A stretch of 57,769 nt of DNA from Cytospora piceicola (GCA_023375675.1 JALQBC010000083.1:1-57769); one strand, 5' to 3'. Positions 36,594 through 49,361 are shown, counted from the stretch's first letter. Notes: generated by a model from the letters alone, not told the origin. Numbers and translations are program-made.

Positions 36594-37632
36594 TAACTTT
36601 ATACCCTTTGTCTATTTATTTCTGTTCTCTGTTCTAGTCTTGCGGTTAGCCGTGGCTTTTCTAGAACTAACCACCTGCGTTGTTACGGCTCTTAGTCCTC
36701 GCGTTCTTAGCAGCCTTCTGAGCTGTAGCCAGCTCCTCCTGTTAACCCTCTTTCCACAGCGTCAGGGACGACTTTCTTAGGAGGCTCCTGCAAACATGTG
36801 GATATCGAGGTGAAGCCTTTCACAATATGAGCTCTTGAATCCAGGCTTCGTATAAACATTACGGAGCCGATACTTAAGTTGACAGTCTCTAGTTGCCCAT
36901 CCTCACATATTCTGGACGCTTGTTAGCCGAGGAGACGGCGGTCTCGAAAAGCTCGTCTTGTAGTAGTACTCTTACTCTTCGAGTTTTGGACTCCTTCCCG
37001 AGGGATAAGCTTACTTAAGCGGTCTGAAATTTAGATGCAATGACTTTACACGTTTAGTAGAGTCCTTACTACCTAGCGGATTCGTCTCCCAGTTTCGGCT
37101 AAGTTGTTTCCCGTGAAAGCAATGGTGGCGCCAAAGTACCGTAGCGAGGTGCTACTACGACTGTTCCTGTTAGCGCTGCTAATGCGAAAGCCTAGTGTGA
37201 GTTAATGAACTGCTTCACCGCAGCGTAGCGTTAGGGTCGCGTGAGAGAGAGGTCGATGAAACTAAGTTGCGAGAGTGTTTTACTCGAGGCAGAATGTTAT
37301 CCTTCAAGGCTTGTTAATCAATTACCCTTAAGGAAAGGGCAGCTCGCGCCATAGAAGTGGATTGTTGGCTATCACCTGTTTAGCCATCTAATCATTATCG
37401 ATATTTGTTAAATCACGCTTTGCACTAATAGCGAGAAACATCATTACGGACAATTCAGCTTACGCTAACAGCATATCTTCTTGCAAAGCTGAGAGCTCGA
37501 ACTGCCCCCGATGTTTCATAGTATTGATCTTGCTGCTCCTTCCGCGTCCGCTGCTCGTTATTCCAGATCTCATCTCCGTTCTTCTATCCACGTCGCTCGG
37601 ACAGAATGTTCCAGCCAAAAGTTGCGACTCCG
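36594..37632. other. No gene seen
   Basis: Base composition is mixed. One GTTAGCCGTGGCTTTTC word near 36645-36661 contains the inverse of the GCCGTGG core. No frame of interest is seen. Confidence 0.3.
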
Positions 37633-38042
37633 CTAGACACAATTTGCCCGCCACAAAGGAAATTCCCCGAGACTGACTTTGCCGTCCCATCGATGCTCAT
37701 ACTCTGACATTTGCAAAAGTAGCTCCAGATCATCCAAATCTTGGACGTAGGTAACTTATAGTCTCGCCTGCCATGAACATACCCTGTCATGCCCTGCCAT
37801 ACACTGACTAAATCGTTACCGGACTGCTTATCGTCAGCTGCTGCAAAGGGCTTGTGTATAAAGTCTATAGTCTTTGCCTCCCGACGGTGTGTCTTAAGTT
37901 TCGGAATATTGTCCGCTGGTGTGAGATCGCCAACAACAGGCTTAGCGAAGTCATGAATAATGCACATCAGAACGCCCTTATTCCGGTCTAAATGTCCTGA
38001 GGCGAACAGAGCTATCATGCTCATATGACGTAGGATCTGCAA
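37633..38042 (-). pseudogene. HD-domain (HDDC2/YfbR-type) phosphohydrolase fragment
   Basis: The minus strand reads HMSMIALFASGHLDRNKGV, then IIHDFAKPVVGDLTPADNIP, then THRREAKTIDF. This is the central HD block of the HDDC2/YfbR 5'-deoxynucleotidase family, metal-dependent enzymes that release deoxynucleosides from dNMPs. The His-Asp pair is kept, but the following acidic residue of the usual HDxAE is Lys (consistent with GAG to AAG). After a frame change the C-terminal helix appears (DLELLLQMSEYEHRWDG), stopping at TAG 37635-37633. The N-terminal first metal-binding His region is absent upstream of 38042. It is a truncated, frameshifted remnant, with no partner gene nearby. Confidence 0.7.
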
Positions 38043-39952
38043 CAGGGTTCCCCTTACCTCCGTTAGCTGTATATTATATTTAGTCGTATTTGTTGTATCT
38101 CACTGGATAATCCCATGCTGGTTCCACCCCTTACGTTTTGTGAGCTTCAGCTCCTTAAATACGGTGGTATACTGACAGTAAAGACCGTGCCGTGCGCCTT
38201 CCAGGGAATCATGGAGCTACAATGCAGCTGATGCTTTGGAGACGGTCCAACTTGGGGCTACCGAGATAGGGAATGTTTTAAAAGCAAGGTTAGCTGTGAT
38301 TCCAAAGCTTCTCATAGTATACCAACCCGAGGGGTTCTGCAGCTCGGATATCGTGCGACCTTAGGTAAAGGAAAAAAGAGAGGATATAATGTTGAAACGT
38401 GGTGCCTGGGTGTGAGTTGAAATAATGGTCCGGCAGACGTTCAAAAGGCCAATGGGATATGCGATTGTGCATGTCTTCCTTCTCAAACCTTACCATACTC
38501 GTTGACGAGAAGGACATGGATAGTTTTCAGACATGACCCTCGCCATTCCTCTATCTCGTCGAAAGCCTTTAGTATCTCCGATGACAGGTTAGCTGAGAAC
38601 TATCGAGCAACCATACGCTTCAATATATATTTTGTCAAACGCACCGGTTGTCGTTAAATGGGTCGATGCTGGCCTTTTATATCTACTTTGATTCGGCTTC
38701 TTAGGCTTTCTTCTTTAAGCATAGGGTCGCAGTCAAGTAAGGCTCGTCTTCCCGAGCTAAGAGATTCGTGGCATAGCAATTAAGCGACTATCAAGCCTGG
38801 GCGATATACCCCGAGTAATAAATCTATGTTTCTATACCGGAATGCCGTTCTCCACATTAGTATTCGCACTTATATCCGCGTTCTTAATTAAGCTTTTGCC
38901 TATACTGTTATATACAACTTAATATATAACTTAAAATATGGAATTGTTAAACCTATGATCATGTGTAGCCTTTTTACTGTAATATAAATTATATAATACA
39001 ACACAGATTCTTCGAAGTTACTGTAAGTAGGTACGTAGAGCATTCTGCTATGCGGGTCTGTGCGCTGCCACAATCAACATCAACTATAAGTAGATCCGAA
39101 AAGTCCACCTCTTCTGGGGTAAATTTAGTTGAATGAATATAGCACAGTAATTAATATCTATAAACTCGCAGGTGTCCTCCTATTCAAATGTATGTCTTCC
39201 CAGGCTTAACGGACAAAGACTCGCTTTATACGGGGGCTAAACGTGTGTGGCTTGCACAATATCACCTACATCTCGCCATTAGAAGCAACTCGATAGACAT
39301 GGCTGGTATTAAAAGATTCGCCTTGTCATTTTACACTATATATATCCCTTTTTATCTGCGATAATCTGCATAGTTATAACAGAATAGCTGTGCAAAGGTG
39401 GCAGATATACCACAGTGCAGTACAGTGCATAGCGACTTTTGTTCGCTTTTCCCGCGACTTACAGTAGCCGGCAGACAACCACGACAGCTCGATATATTTA
39501 ATGTAGACCGCTAAGTTGATTTCGGCACAAAGAAACCGCCTGAAGCTTTTCTGTTCTATTCTTCTGTGTCGTTATTGCAGAAGAGCCAACTTTGCCTCGA
39601 TCCGACCATCTTTGGTGTGCTCGTACCGTATTTACCCCGCCATTAACCCCCGACTTTACCCCGCCATCCCTAACAGCGCGGCAACCTTGTAACCTTGGAA
39701 CCTTGCAACGTTGGAAGTAAATAAGTACCATCACATCACATCGTATCACATGACACTTCACATCCATCACGTGCAGTATGTTTCCGCCGTGACCACAAGG
39801 CAACAACGGCATAAAACACCACACCTTCCATCGTGGGCTTTCTCTTCCTTTTCTGCCCCGTCTTTCTTCCTGTCCCCTTCCTCTCCCTGACAGATCAACC
39901 AGTACCTACACCTGGGGCCCTACACTCATATACATACACTCCACCCTCTCAC
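38043..39952. other. No confident gene; inverted TGGCGGGGT motifs
   Basis: A 75-codon minus-strand frame (38517-38290) starts with ATG but is unrecognised. At 39631-39642 and 39655-39666 the word TTTACCCCGCCA occurs twice, the inverse of the 31-bp repeat motif at 14153. A CCTTGxAACCTTGG-type repeat follows near 39684-39712. Confidence 0.35.
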
Positions 39953-42680
39953 ATGTCGGATGACCTTCAGCGCGCTGTCCAGGCGCTCGAGGCTGCCCTT
40001 GTCACGTCTAACGCCAGGATCCGCACGGCATAGGTCCGCATCACCGAGCAGTACACGCGGAGCCGCAACATGCGCGGGCTCCAGCCGAGTCTCGTCCCTT
40101 CGCACAGTGGGCCTGGGAGAACCTGTCGCGCGAAAGCCTTATCCAGGTCATCAACGCCGAGATGCCAGACCTCGTCCGCCACCGCCCAAGACCCATCACG
40201 TACCCGAGCCTCCTGCGCCTCTTCAGACTCCTCCCCGAGCATCCTGACGCAGCCTCCTCCACCCACGGCGGGCAGGTTGACGAAAACTAGCAGTTGCCGC
40301 TCCTAGCCCTGTGGTTTGGTCCTCGTCCCTTTAGCAGCCGCTCGATCCTCAACCACCTCATAGATATCATGAGCCTTTACGCCGCACACTCGACTTGCGC
40401 TACACACAGACCATACAGCTCTCTATATAGAGTCCCTACCCGGGAAGTGGAACGGCCCTGGAAATAGAACGCGTAATTACCCCCGTACCTATTACTTAGG
40501 CTTAATTTATATTACTTTTAAAAATAACTATAATAACCTTAAATAATTCTAAAAAAATATAAAATAACTTTTTTAGACTTTAAAGAAGTTAGGCTATTTA
40601 GCGTAATCGACGAAATAAATTTACGTAAGGCTATATTCCGAAAAGCTTATTAAATATATAATATCGTAACCGGTATCTTATTACGACGGCTATATAGCGG
40701 TGTTAGCCGCTAAAAAGCCTACGAAAACTATTAAAAGCTATTGCTATAGTTAGAGAAAGGTATTTATAACTAGATTCTAGCCGAGGAAGCTTTATACCGA
40801 GCCTTTTCGAAGGCTACGGTTTATAAGTTTGCTTAAGAGGTTTTATAGCTTTAAGGAAGCTAAAATATTTACTTCGGCTAGTATTAAGTTAACTGTTTTA
40901 TTTTACGTTACTTAAAGATCTAAATAAAGGTTAAGAACTCTTTTAAATAAAGCCGGGCTAAAGAAGCTACGAAAGAGAAACTAAAAGACTATTTTAAAGT
41001 TATAAGAAGCCTTATTAAAGATAAAGGTATTAAAATAAAAGATATTATTAATATAAACGAGAATAAGGTAGCTTTTAAAGAGTTTTACTATTATAAGGTT
41101 TTTAGCTTTTCCGAATTAAAAAAGGCTAACTTTATAAAAAGTAAATCTAACTCGTAGACGTTTATAATCGAGGCTATTATAGCCGATAACTGCCGGCTAA
41201 TACTAGTATTAATTTTCGAAGGTAAATTATTTTAACGGTAGTAGTTTTTTAAAGTCGTTTTTAACTATAAATACTATTATTTAAAGAACGGCTAGTCTAT
41301 AAGAGAGATCTATTATAGATAGTTTATAAAGGTTTTTCTCTTTAAGATATAGCCGGCTAGGTACGAGTATCGTTTTCTTATTTAGGATAGCGTACGGACT
41401 TATTTATCCTTTTCGATTATAGTACGGGCTTAAATAAATCGAGTTTATATAGTCTTTCTTCCTTTTAAAACTTCTTATTTTATTTAGCTTTACGATAAAG
41501 GTTTTTTTTTTCTTTTTAAGACCTATTATACTTAAAAAACGGCTAAGGTTAACTACCTTTTAATTTCCTTCGTTATAAATAAGAAGAAGACCTTCGAGTA
41601 TTATTATAAGGCGGCCGAGAAGGCTTTTATATAGTATAATATCCGGAAGGGCTTTCGTATAATTAAGTTAGTTTTATAGAATTTAACTAAAGTAATAAAC
41701 TAAGTTTTAAAGGAAAAAGGTTAATTAATTACTTTAAGTTTCGAGATATTATTCGAATTTAGCCTGTTAAACCTTTTAAAGTCTTAAATTAAAACTTTAT
41801 AGAAGTCTTAAGATTTAAAGGCTTAAGTAAAGCGGATTAAAAAAAGCTTTTAAAAGTTTTAAGACTAGATAATTAATAAAGCCGGTAAAGCTATAAACAG
41901 TTAAACAGCCGAAATAGCTAAGCTATAATAAGATAATATAAGGCTATAGACTACGGTTAAAGAGTTATAGCCTCGGAAAAAACAGAAAATTTATAAGAAT
42001 AATAACTAAGTTTTTACAGATATAGTTAACGAGTTTAAAGACGGCTAAGAGGATATATAAAGGCGATAACGTAATAGCTAGAACTATAACAGAAACCTTT
42101 ATTACGATAGTAACTAGACTAAACTATATCGTAAAGACGAGCTTTAAGGTTATTTCTATATATAGATCTAGTTAATACGATTAAAGGTGGTTGAGATATT
42201 TAAGGTTGAAGGGCTGGCTAAAATGTGTATAGCCGTTCTATTTCTAGGGCCGTTCTACTTCCCGGGTGGGGACTTTACGTTACAGAGCTTAGGGACCTCT
42301 TAGCATCTAGCCTATCGGCCGGCACGGCTGAGATCGCACGCGTTAGGGCCACGCTTATCCCCCTTATCAAGAGGGAACAGGAGCACGCGCAGGCCTCGCT
42401 CGCCCCGCTAATAGACTATGGTCAGTGGCAGTACCTCTCCGTTGATGAGGCGGTGGCGAATCTCAAGGCCGTAATCAAGAGCAGCAAGCTTCTCCTGACC
42501 TTCTGGAGGCGCCGTTTTGTCGAGATGAGGCGCATGGCGGTAGTGGCACCGGTCGTCATGGGCTGGCTCGACGGCGATCTTGCTACCCTTTCTGCGGGGG
42601 CGCATGAATACAACACCCGGCTCTCACGGTGGACTGCCTGCAGTCCCTCCCAGGCCAGCTTTGCCGTTACCAGGTCGTGA
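39953..42680 (+). pseudogene. Unknown gene split by a pogo-like transposon
   Basis: From ATG at 39953 the left part reads MSDDLQRAVQALEAALVTSN. It meets a TAG near 40028 and a frame shift near 40090, then continues as FAQWAWENLSRESLIQVINA, past a second TAG near 40288, and LLALWFGPRPFSSRSILNHL up to the transposon at 40430. Joining the flanks at the duplicated TA (40428-40429 to 42278) continues the same frame into VTELRDLLASSLSAGTAEIA, LIPLIKREQEHAQASLAPLI and DEAVANLKAVIKSSKLLLTF, ending at TGA 42680. Both parts are helical and GC-rich, unlike the AT-saturated insert. The family was not recognised. Its in-frame TAGs resemble those in the genes at 6935 and 30418. Confidence 0.6.
40430..42275 (+). 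mobile_element. Pogo-like DNA transposon with decayed DDE transposase
   Basis: The element is 1,846 bp, bounded by TA (40428-40429 and 42276-42277). It has about 40-bp inverted repeats whose inward sequence includes ACCCGGGAAGTRGAACGG and then AGAAATAGAACG. The interior reads, through many TAG/TAA stops, as a pogo-type transposase on the plus strand. Blocks are DIINI-N-E near 41045 (the Asp of the usual NxDE block is Asn, consistent with GAC to AAC), IIADNCRLILVLIFEGK near 41180, YEYRFLI near 41360, LPFKTSY near 41460 and NIRKGFRI near 41645. Such transposases cut and paste at TA. C-to-T/G-to-A saturation marks it as RIP-inactivated. Its TIR differs from that of copies A and B, so it is a second family. 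Confidence 0.85.
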
Positions 42681-45144
42681 TATAACCATACTGTCTTGCC
42701 TGGATGACTGGCTGACCATTACTCACGTCATCCAAACTTGCACTCGGCCGTCTCTCGCACGTTTCGACACGTCTATATACGACGTGGACATAATCTATCA
42801 CCTTACAGGGAGTCCTTGGATGGTTCATCATGGGATCGGCGGTGCCTGTTCTTTTGTTTGTTTGCATGTGCGTGAGAATCTGAAGCTGAGGCTCGCGTGC
42901 GACGGACTGGGTTTCTTTGTAAATAGTCTCAGCATGTGACTAGAGAAAAATAATGCCCAACCCACCCTGGCTGATACGTAGAGTGCATACATCCTTAGAT
43001 AGCTTTCGGTTCTAGGGTCGACTTCAATCTATTATATCAATATGCATCCCCTCCCTGGTCGACTAAAGACACATGCCATGGACTTACCACCAGCTGATCA
43101 CCGGCACTGTCCATATGTCCTCTTCTCGCTGTAGTGCTCCCTGAAGATGCTCAATCCTGTGCGTGTCATTTCAGCAGATTAGCGACGACACATGCCTTGT
43201 AGCTACGACCCTCGACGCTGTCTCAGAGCATTCCCTCCCGATACTCCTTCGGAAGCGGCACGCCGAGCTGCACAAGAACATATATTCTTGGCTGCTTTGT
43301 CCTTCGGGTGTGCTGGGTAGCTGATTATTGCAACTTCACTCTCCTCAATATGTCGCAGCGTCTCCAGCTTCCGTCTCTTTATTTATCAGTCCATCCTTCT
43401 TAAGCTGCGAGACAAGCCTGAACTTCGAGGCATTCGACCCCTCGGATGCTTATCCGCCGCCAGATTATGTGACACATGATGGTGCTGGTCTATTTGTTGC
43501 CTTCCTGTCGTCTCCGTATCGACAGATGCTAAACTCCTACTGCTTACTACGAGACGGACGAGTTTGCAATCCTCTCTATCAACACTTTACGCATGTCCCA
43601 TCGGAGCGATATGTCTGCCCTTAGATTTAGTCATTCATGCTTTCTTTTGTCTCTGGAATGGGCTGGTTACACCGCCTAGGTCAGATAATAAGGGAATAAA
43701 TGACATAGGCCGGACTCGAGAACGAGATCGGTCTCTGCCCTTTGATACCTCCCCGTCTTGACACTGCTCAGTGGAATCATTGAAGAAATGGGAGTGATTT
43801 ACATTGCCCTACCGATAGCTCTTTACTCTGTTCACTTGTACCATTTGCCCTAACCCGCGACCTACATACATATGCAGCCAGTGTTCATTTGTTTGTTTAT
43901 CTGCCTGTCTGCCGTATCCATCATCTCTTATATAGGTAGGTAGTTTAGACCATCTGACCAACTAATTCAACGAATTGACAGCCTTAGGGTTTTGCATACT
44001 CGTAAAGGCCTAGGTCAAGGATGAGATCATGGTCCAAAGGCAATTATAATCAGGCAAGCTAGTAGCGAACAAAATGTCAAAGATGCTATTGGTATTTCTT
44101 ATCTCGCTTGAAGGCTGTGTCATGTGGAACCCTATTCCGAGATTAGTTACATACACATACAGATACAGATATGTCTTATCCCAATAAACCACCGAATAAA
44201 TAACCCGGGACCAAGGATCAACCATGCCTATTTTCCGGCTTGCTAATATCAAGACAGATGGCCCAGACAGAGATACATTGATCAACACAGCTCTAAACGC
44301 GGATGTCTATGCTTACAATGATCATCACCATCACCATCACCATCCCTAGGCCTAAGACGTGAGCCTGTTGTGCTGTCCTCCAGTCTTAATCCAACCTTAA
44401 GCCTGCCGCTCTTAGCTTCTAAATTGAATACAGTTAATTCAGGGCAGAAGTTCTAGGAGAAGCGGGCAGCAATACTCAGACAGGTCCGACAGTGGACGGC
44501 GAGTAGTCATTTACTGAGCGATCCGAGCCGCCGAGTTACTACCACCCGTCTACTTGTAGATAAATACCCTTATATATACCTTATAGGCTTGCTTGATTTG
44601 CTCGGCTTCGATTCCCTCACCAAATCCCTGACCGACACACCGAAACCAGGATCAGGACCGGCATATGGCGTCGTAAACGCTGTCATTATGTTTCCTGCGA
44701 TATACGGGGGAGGCGCGCGCAGCTGGGAGTGAACGTGCCAGCCCTGGTCGGCAACAGTCGGGGAAAGTGCACAATTTCTGAAAGGCCGTGCACTCGTGCA
44801 CTTGATTCATCCAAAGTTGAGATGATAGCGTCAGAGAAGAGGCACGGCTGAGTTAGAGGCAGTGAGGTCGAGTCCGAGGAGTGTGGCCGGATAGTCTTTC
44901 TTGTAGGTGGGTCGACTTAGTTCGCTCAGAGAGCCATCTTATGCAGCGAGCCGGGCCTCCAAAAGTGCCGGAATCAATGATTACATATTGTACAAGGTAA
45001 TCAGCCAGACTTGTTAGTCGTTCACTTTTTCAATACCTTCGCGGTTTGTTATGACAGTCGAACATTGAATGGTACAAACTTTCCGGACCGACATGATCGG
45101 GCGTGGGAGGTGCCCGCCTTAGAACTTTGTTAGGCTTTTCTGGT
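42681..45144. other. No confident gene
   Basis: ORFs at 42580-42939, 43328-43761 and 44010-44288 carry no recognisable motif. An ATCACC repeat lies at about 44322-44343. Confidence 0.3.
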
Positions 45145-45498
45145 CCTTGACTGGAACTGGAAATTATCGTTCGGTCGACAGCACCGCCTGCCCATCCCGA
45201 TTTCCAGCCGATCCCTGGAGACAATGTCGAGCCTAGGCCTGGGCAGAGGAAGAAGTGTATAGTTTGTCACAGCAGAAGGGTCAACAGCGTTGCCACAAAG
45301 CTACGTCGACTTCGGAAACGACGGCGAGCAAATCTTCTGGTGAGTTTCCATGACCTATAAATCCTTCCTTCTTCAACGAACTCGGTGGTTTGCTGACCGA
45401 TTGGTTGCCGACAGCCAGTGATAACCCGTATACGATTAGTCGTCTGCGGTACACAAAATAACGAGGAGCTTGATTTAGATCAGAAGAAGCCAGTGTAA
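45145..45498 (+). other. Coding-like two-exon fragment with CxxC-type motif
   Basis: An open stretch from just after a TGA near 45148 reads PPAHPDFQPIPGDNVEPRPG, then RKKCIVCHSRR and a very basic helix, up to a GTGAGT donor at 45340. A plausible 75-nt intron (to AG at 45413-45414) joins in phase to PVITRIRLVVCGTQNNEELD and a TAA at 45498. The Cys-x2-Cys-His context followed by Arg/Lys clusters suggests a nucleic-acid-binding knuckle, perhaps the C-terminus of a transposase-type protein. No start is seen and the family is not established. Confidence 0.35.
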
Positions 45499-47547
45499 GC
45501 TCTCCAGGACTAATGAAATAAGTTTGCGATCAAGTAATAAGTGTATTGCCTGAGCTCTTGTAACTTTAGGACATGATAACGCCCTGGGCTGTTAGCTCGG
45601 TGACAGTACAACACATGAACCAGATGTTCCCAAGGGGTGATGGCAATGGTATTCATTAATATTCACCGCAGGAATTGATCGACATCTGAGCACAACTTTC
45701 TTAGGATCGCCTCCAGGCCGAAGAGAAGGCACACGTTCCGAATCTAGCAGATTTCAAAGCAGCCGTTCAGTCCAATCAATATATCCCGGCCATTCTTCAT
45801 ACAGAGTAGCTTGATGTGCGGCCTACGGTAGAGAGCTGTGCTTCTGCTAGTTGTGAATATTTCGAGGGACGATTCAAACCGGACCCGGTAGGGAGAGAGG
45901 TAAGTATCTGGTCAAGGGTGAGAGGAGGGCTTACTCACTCCGGGATCGGTAGAATGGGTTACCAGATTGATGAACGACGGTTGAAGGTAGTCAGGCATTG
46001 TTGGAAATGAACGCCTATGGAGCATAAATGTCAGCTCGGCTGCACAGCGGGGAACAAGGAGCCTGAAGATGGTCGAGTCGGGTGGTGCTGGCTGGCCGGT
46101 GGGTCTTGGGAGCTGTCACTAAACAGGTGTTGGTGTTTTAGGAGCTGCGGCTTAGGAGACGTTCGCTCGAGCGAGGGGACAGGGTCGTCGTCAACATAAG
46201 AAGAGCAAATGAAAACAGATGCCCGGACACATCGGTGGCAGGTGGCAGAGACTGAGAGACGAGAAGAAGGAAGCGCAAAGGCAATACCGAAGAACCATAC
46301 CTTGACGGTCAAGGTTGGTCAAGGCTTGACCGCAAAACACCATTTTTCAGTCGATATGTAACGATCAAATCAGGGAAAGCGTTCGCGTGACTTCGTCCAG
46401 TCTGAACGAGGACTTGTTGATGAGGAAGGGAAGGAGAAGGTCTCGGAATGTCGGATGTCTAGTCTGATGGACAACCCAAGTCAGCACACACCTGTAGGAC
46501 GCTTGCAGAATGGACAAAACAGACGAAGGAAAGCAAAGTGTTTACTAGAAGGAAGGAGAAGAGACAATTAAATAAACCTTGGAGTATATAGCTGCTACGG
46601 AGAAGGAGACTGGGAGGTTCCGATCACCAGTCCAAGGAAAGAAAGGGGGAAGCAGTTGAGAGAGGTTCGCCGCAAGTTGTCGTATAGTGTCGGTGGTAAT
46701 GATGGTAGTGGTGCTCTTGAGAGAGACTTCGAAGGTCCCAACGAGTGGATGGTGCAGGCGTAATTGAGAAGGAAGAGATAGGGACGTACAATACAGGAAA
46801 TTGCGGACCGGCTGGGGTGATGTGATGTTCTAGCACTTTTAGCAGTAGTGCCGGCATCTGTTGCCCTGCAAATGAGTCCACCCAACAAGGACTGATCAGA
46901 AAAGCCCAAAATACAAAAGGGAAAGGTGGGAAGGGAGAATATGACAGTATCTTGAAGGTCAGGGTAAGAACTAGAAAGAAGCTGTGGCTGTGCTTATCGA
47001 GGAGCTTTACCTTAGTAAGAGAACAGCGAGTTGGTACTTAGCAGCACAAGTGGTCAAGACGAAGATGAGGAGTTAATAATGGCAGTGAAACTATCGCGGT
47101 AGTTGGTATCGGGCGGCCTGCTGTGGTGATGGGAACAGCTATTTGTCTTGACAGTCGGTCAGTCGGCGGCCCGTACTAAGTCAGCCTGCTAGATAATACT
47201 GACTGCGATGGAATAGACAAAAGACAGACAATAGATTGTAACCACCTGTTCATTCATGGAGGCTTCGAGACAAGAAGTGAAGGCATGGAAGATTGTAGCC
47301 AAAACTGGCGGTGTGGGAGAGACAACGTCCGGTCATTGTCGAGAGTTTGTGTGGCCTCGCTCCAGTGAGGGCTTCGATGAAGGTTGGGGGGAGGGGGTCA
47401 GATCGAGCTGTAAAGTCGTCCGATCAAAACAGATCTAGCTAAAGACCACCAAGCAGCAAGGCACTGCCCATTATGCAAACAGACCCTCATCCATCGTACC
47501 CGGAGGGCATAGGACACCTCTTACTATCGTAGGTACAGGCCTAGATC
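45499..47547. other. No confident gene
   Basis: Frames at 45816-46010, 46017-46312 and 46595-46909 begin with non-ATG codons or lack any motif. No repeat was recognised. Confidence 0.3.
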
Positions 47548-47625
47548 GCCACGGCTTTTGAGCGCCACGGCTTTTGAGCACCACGGCTTTTGAGCGCCAC
47601 GGCTTTTGAGCGTCACGGCCTTTGC
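47548..47625 (-). repeat. Core-repeat array 6 (16-nt unit, inverted)
   Basis: On the minus strand AAAAGCCGTGGCGCTC is repeated about four to five times with a 16-nt period, one linker reading TGCTC and the outermost unit diverging. The core matches arrays 1-5 but this array lies in the opposite orientation. Confidence 0.88.
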
Positions 47626-49361
47626 ATAGAGCAACGGTGCAGTCCGAGGGTCCAAGCAGCGTGCAGACCCAGGAAGACCGAGGAGTTACGAGGGAAGGTT
47701 GAGCTCGGCCACCCAAGCTCGCCGCGTCACAACCAGGGAGGCTGACGACGAGGCGTATTGGATTCACTAGCATTGCTGAAGGAATGGCCTTTAGAGGGAG
47801 TCGAGAATAGGAAGAGCGAGATGCAGGACGAGGACAAGGACAAAGCACTTCGACGCTCCAATGCATGGCACTACATTGTAAAGAAATGCGGCTTGACGGG
47901 CCCAGCTGGTGTTGTGAGTGACAGGTGAAGCAGAGCGGCAGGCTTGAGGTTGGAACGAAAACCCTCCCGGTGGTGATTTAGATGGATTGGAAGAAGAAGA
48001 GGAGACAAAATCGTAACGTTTGCTGTGTGAAGAGGAACGACCTCGGCAGGCAGGAATAGTGACAGCAGCCATCGACTGGCGCTGGGCACCTACTTACCAG
48101 GGTAGACCTAGGTACCGGGTAGAGTCGAGGATGCCCAGTTGGTTACTGTGTACCTATAGGTACCTAGGTAATAATAAACAGGAAGTGGCGGGAAAGAGGA
48201 CGCCTGGGCACTTGAACAAATCGTAAAACACAATAAAAATGAGAGACATAGACCTGATTGGCTTCACCGGGCTACCGGGCCAGAACATAGATGCAGACGA
48301 TTAATATTACCAAGCAGCAGGGGGCCACGGCCACGAGCAGCTGCCCAGGCGGTGCAGACCGTAACGTGTTGTTTTTGAAGATGGGCGGCACCTGGTAATC
48401 ATGTGGATATGAAGGAAGACCTAGCCAAACCAGCTGACTATGTTGACGCCTTCGCTTGCATAGCATATCTTCACTGCCCATTCTCGAGGGGAGGGCGGGT
48501 TCTCAAGCATGGCGGCGAGGCTGTTCTGACCCTCGTCGCAGGGCAGCGGTGGTAAAAGTCGCAGGGTAGAATCTCCAGCATCGCCTAGGTTGAAAGAGTT
48601 GGCTCTGTGGTTTCAGAGAACCTGTAAGTGTGATGATTAGCTCCGGGTGGGTGGTTTATTTTGGATCACTTCCGAGGTTGACCGTGGGAAACCGCAGCGA
48701 AAGTAGGGCCTAACACGTACCTGTGCTGCAGAAGAGAGGGTTAGCCTTCCACATTTGTGCTCTAAAGCTAGCTTCGATTGTTCCCACGACGGACGCCTTG
48801 GTAGGATAGCACCGGGACTAGGGCCGACACCCAGACACAAGCAGGGCGGGAGATAGACAGTGCGTCCATATCTACGTCGACTTATACCATTATTCGTGTT
48901 TATGCGTCGCCCATAATCCACGTCAACAGCTTCAACCTTGACCTTCGGCCTAGTATCCTTACAAGAATTCTAACACGTCGGCATGCCGGCGACGGCTCAG
49001 GTTAAAGTAGGATATAACATAGCCGATTCAATTCGGCCCGGCGCATATCCATAACCAGTAATCATCATAGAGGTCCTGTAGGCCGACATAAATCAGGCCA
49101 CGGCTTAATATAGTAGCAGGCTGTATAGGCTACAGGAGGAGTAGTCGTAGTTGTAAAAGGAAGATAATTGCTAGACAAAAAGGTAATAGCAAATTGTGTC
49201 TACACGAATAGGTAGTGATGCCGAAGGCAATCGCATTTTAAAGAACATTTCAGAAGACAGAAAACTCCAAGTTATTAATTACTATATGATCTCTTTCTCC
49301 GTATCAATATTAGCAGCGACATCGTTAGGTACTCTATATATAAAGCCCTGGACGTTACAAA
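47626..49361. other. No confident gene
   Basis: Short frames only. A palindromic cluster of ACCTATAGGTACCTAGGTA lies near 48151-48170. The right part is the upstream region of the 671-aa gene. Confidence 0.3.
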
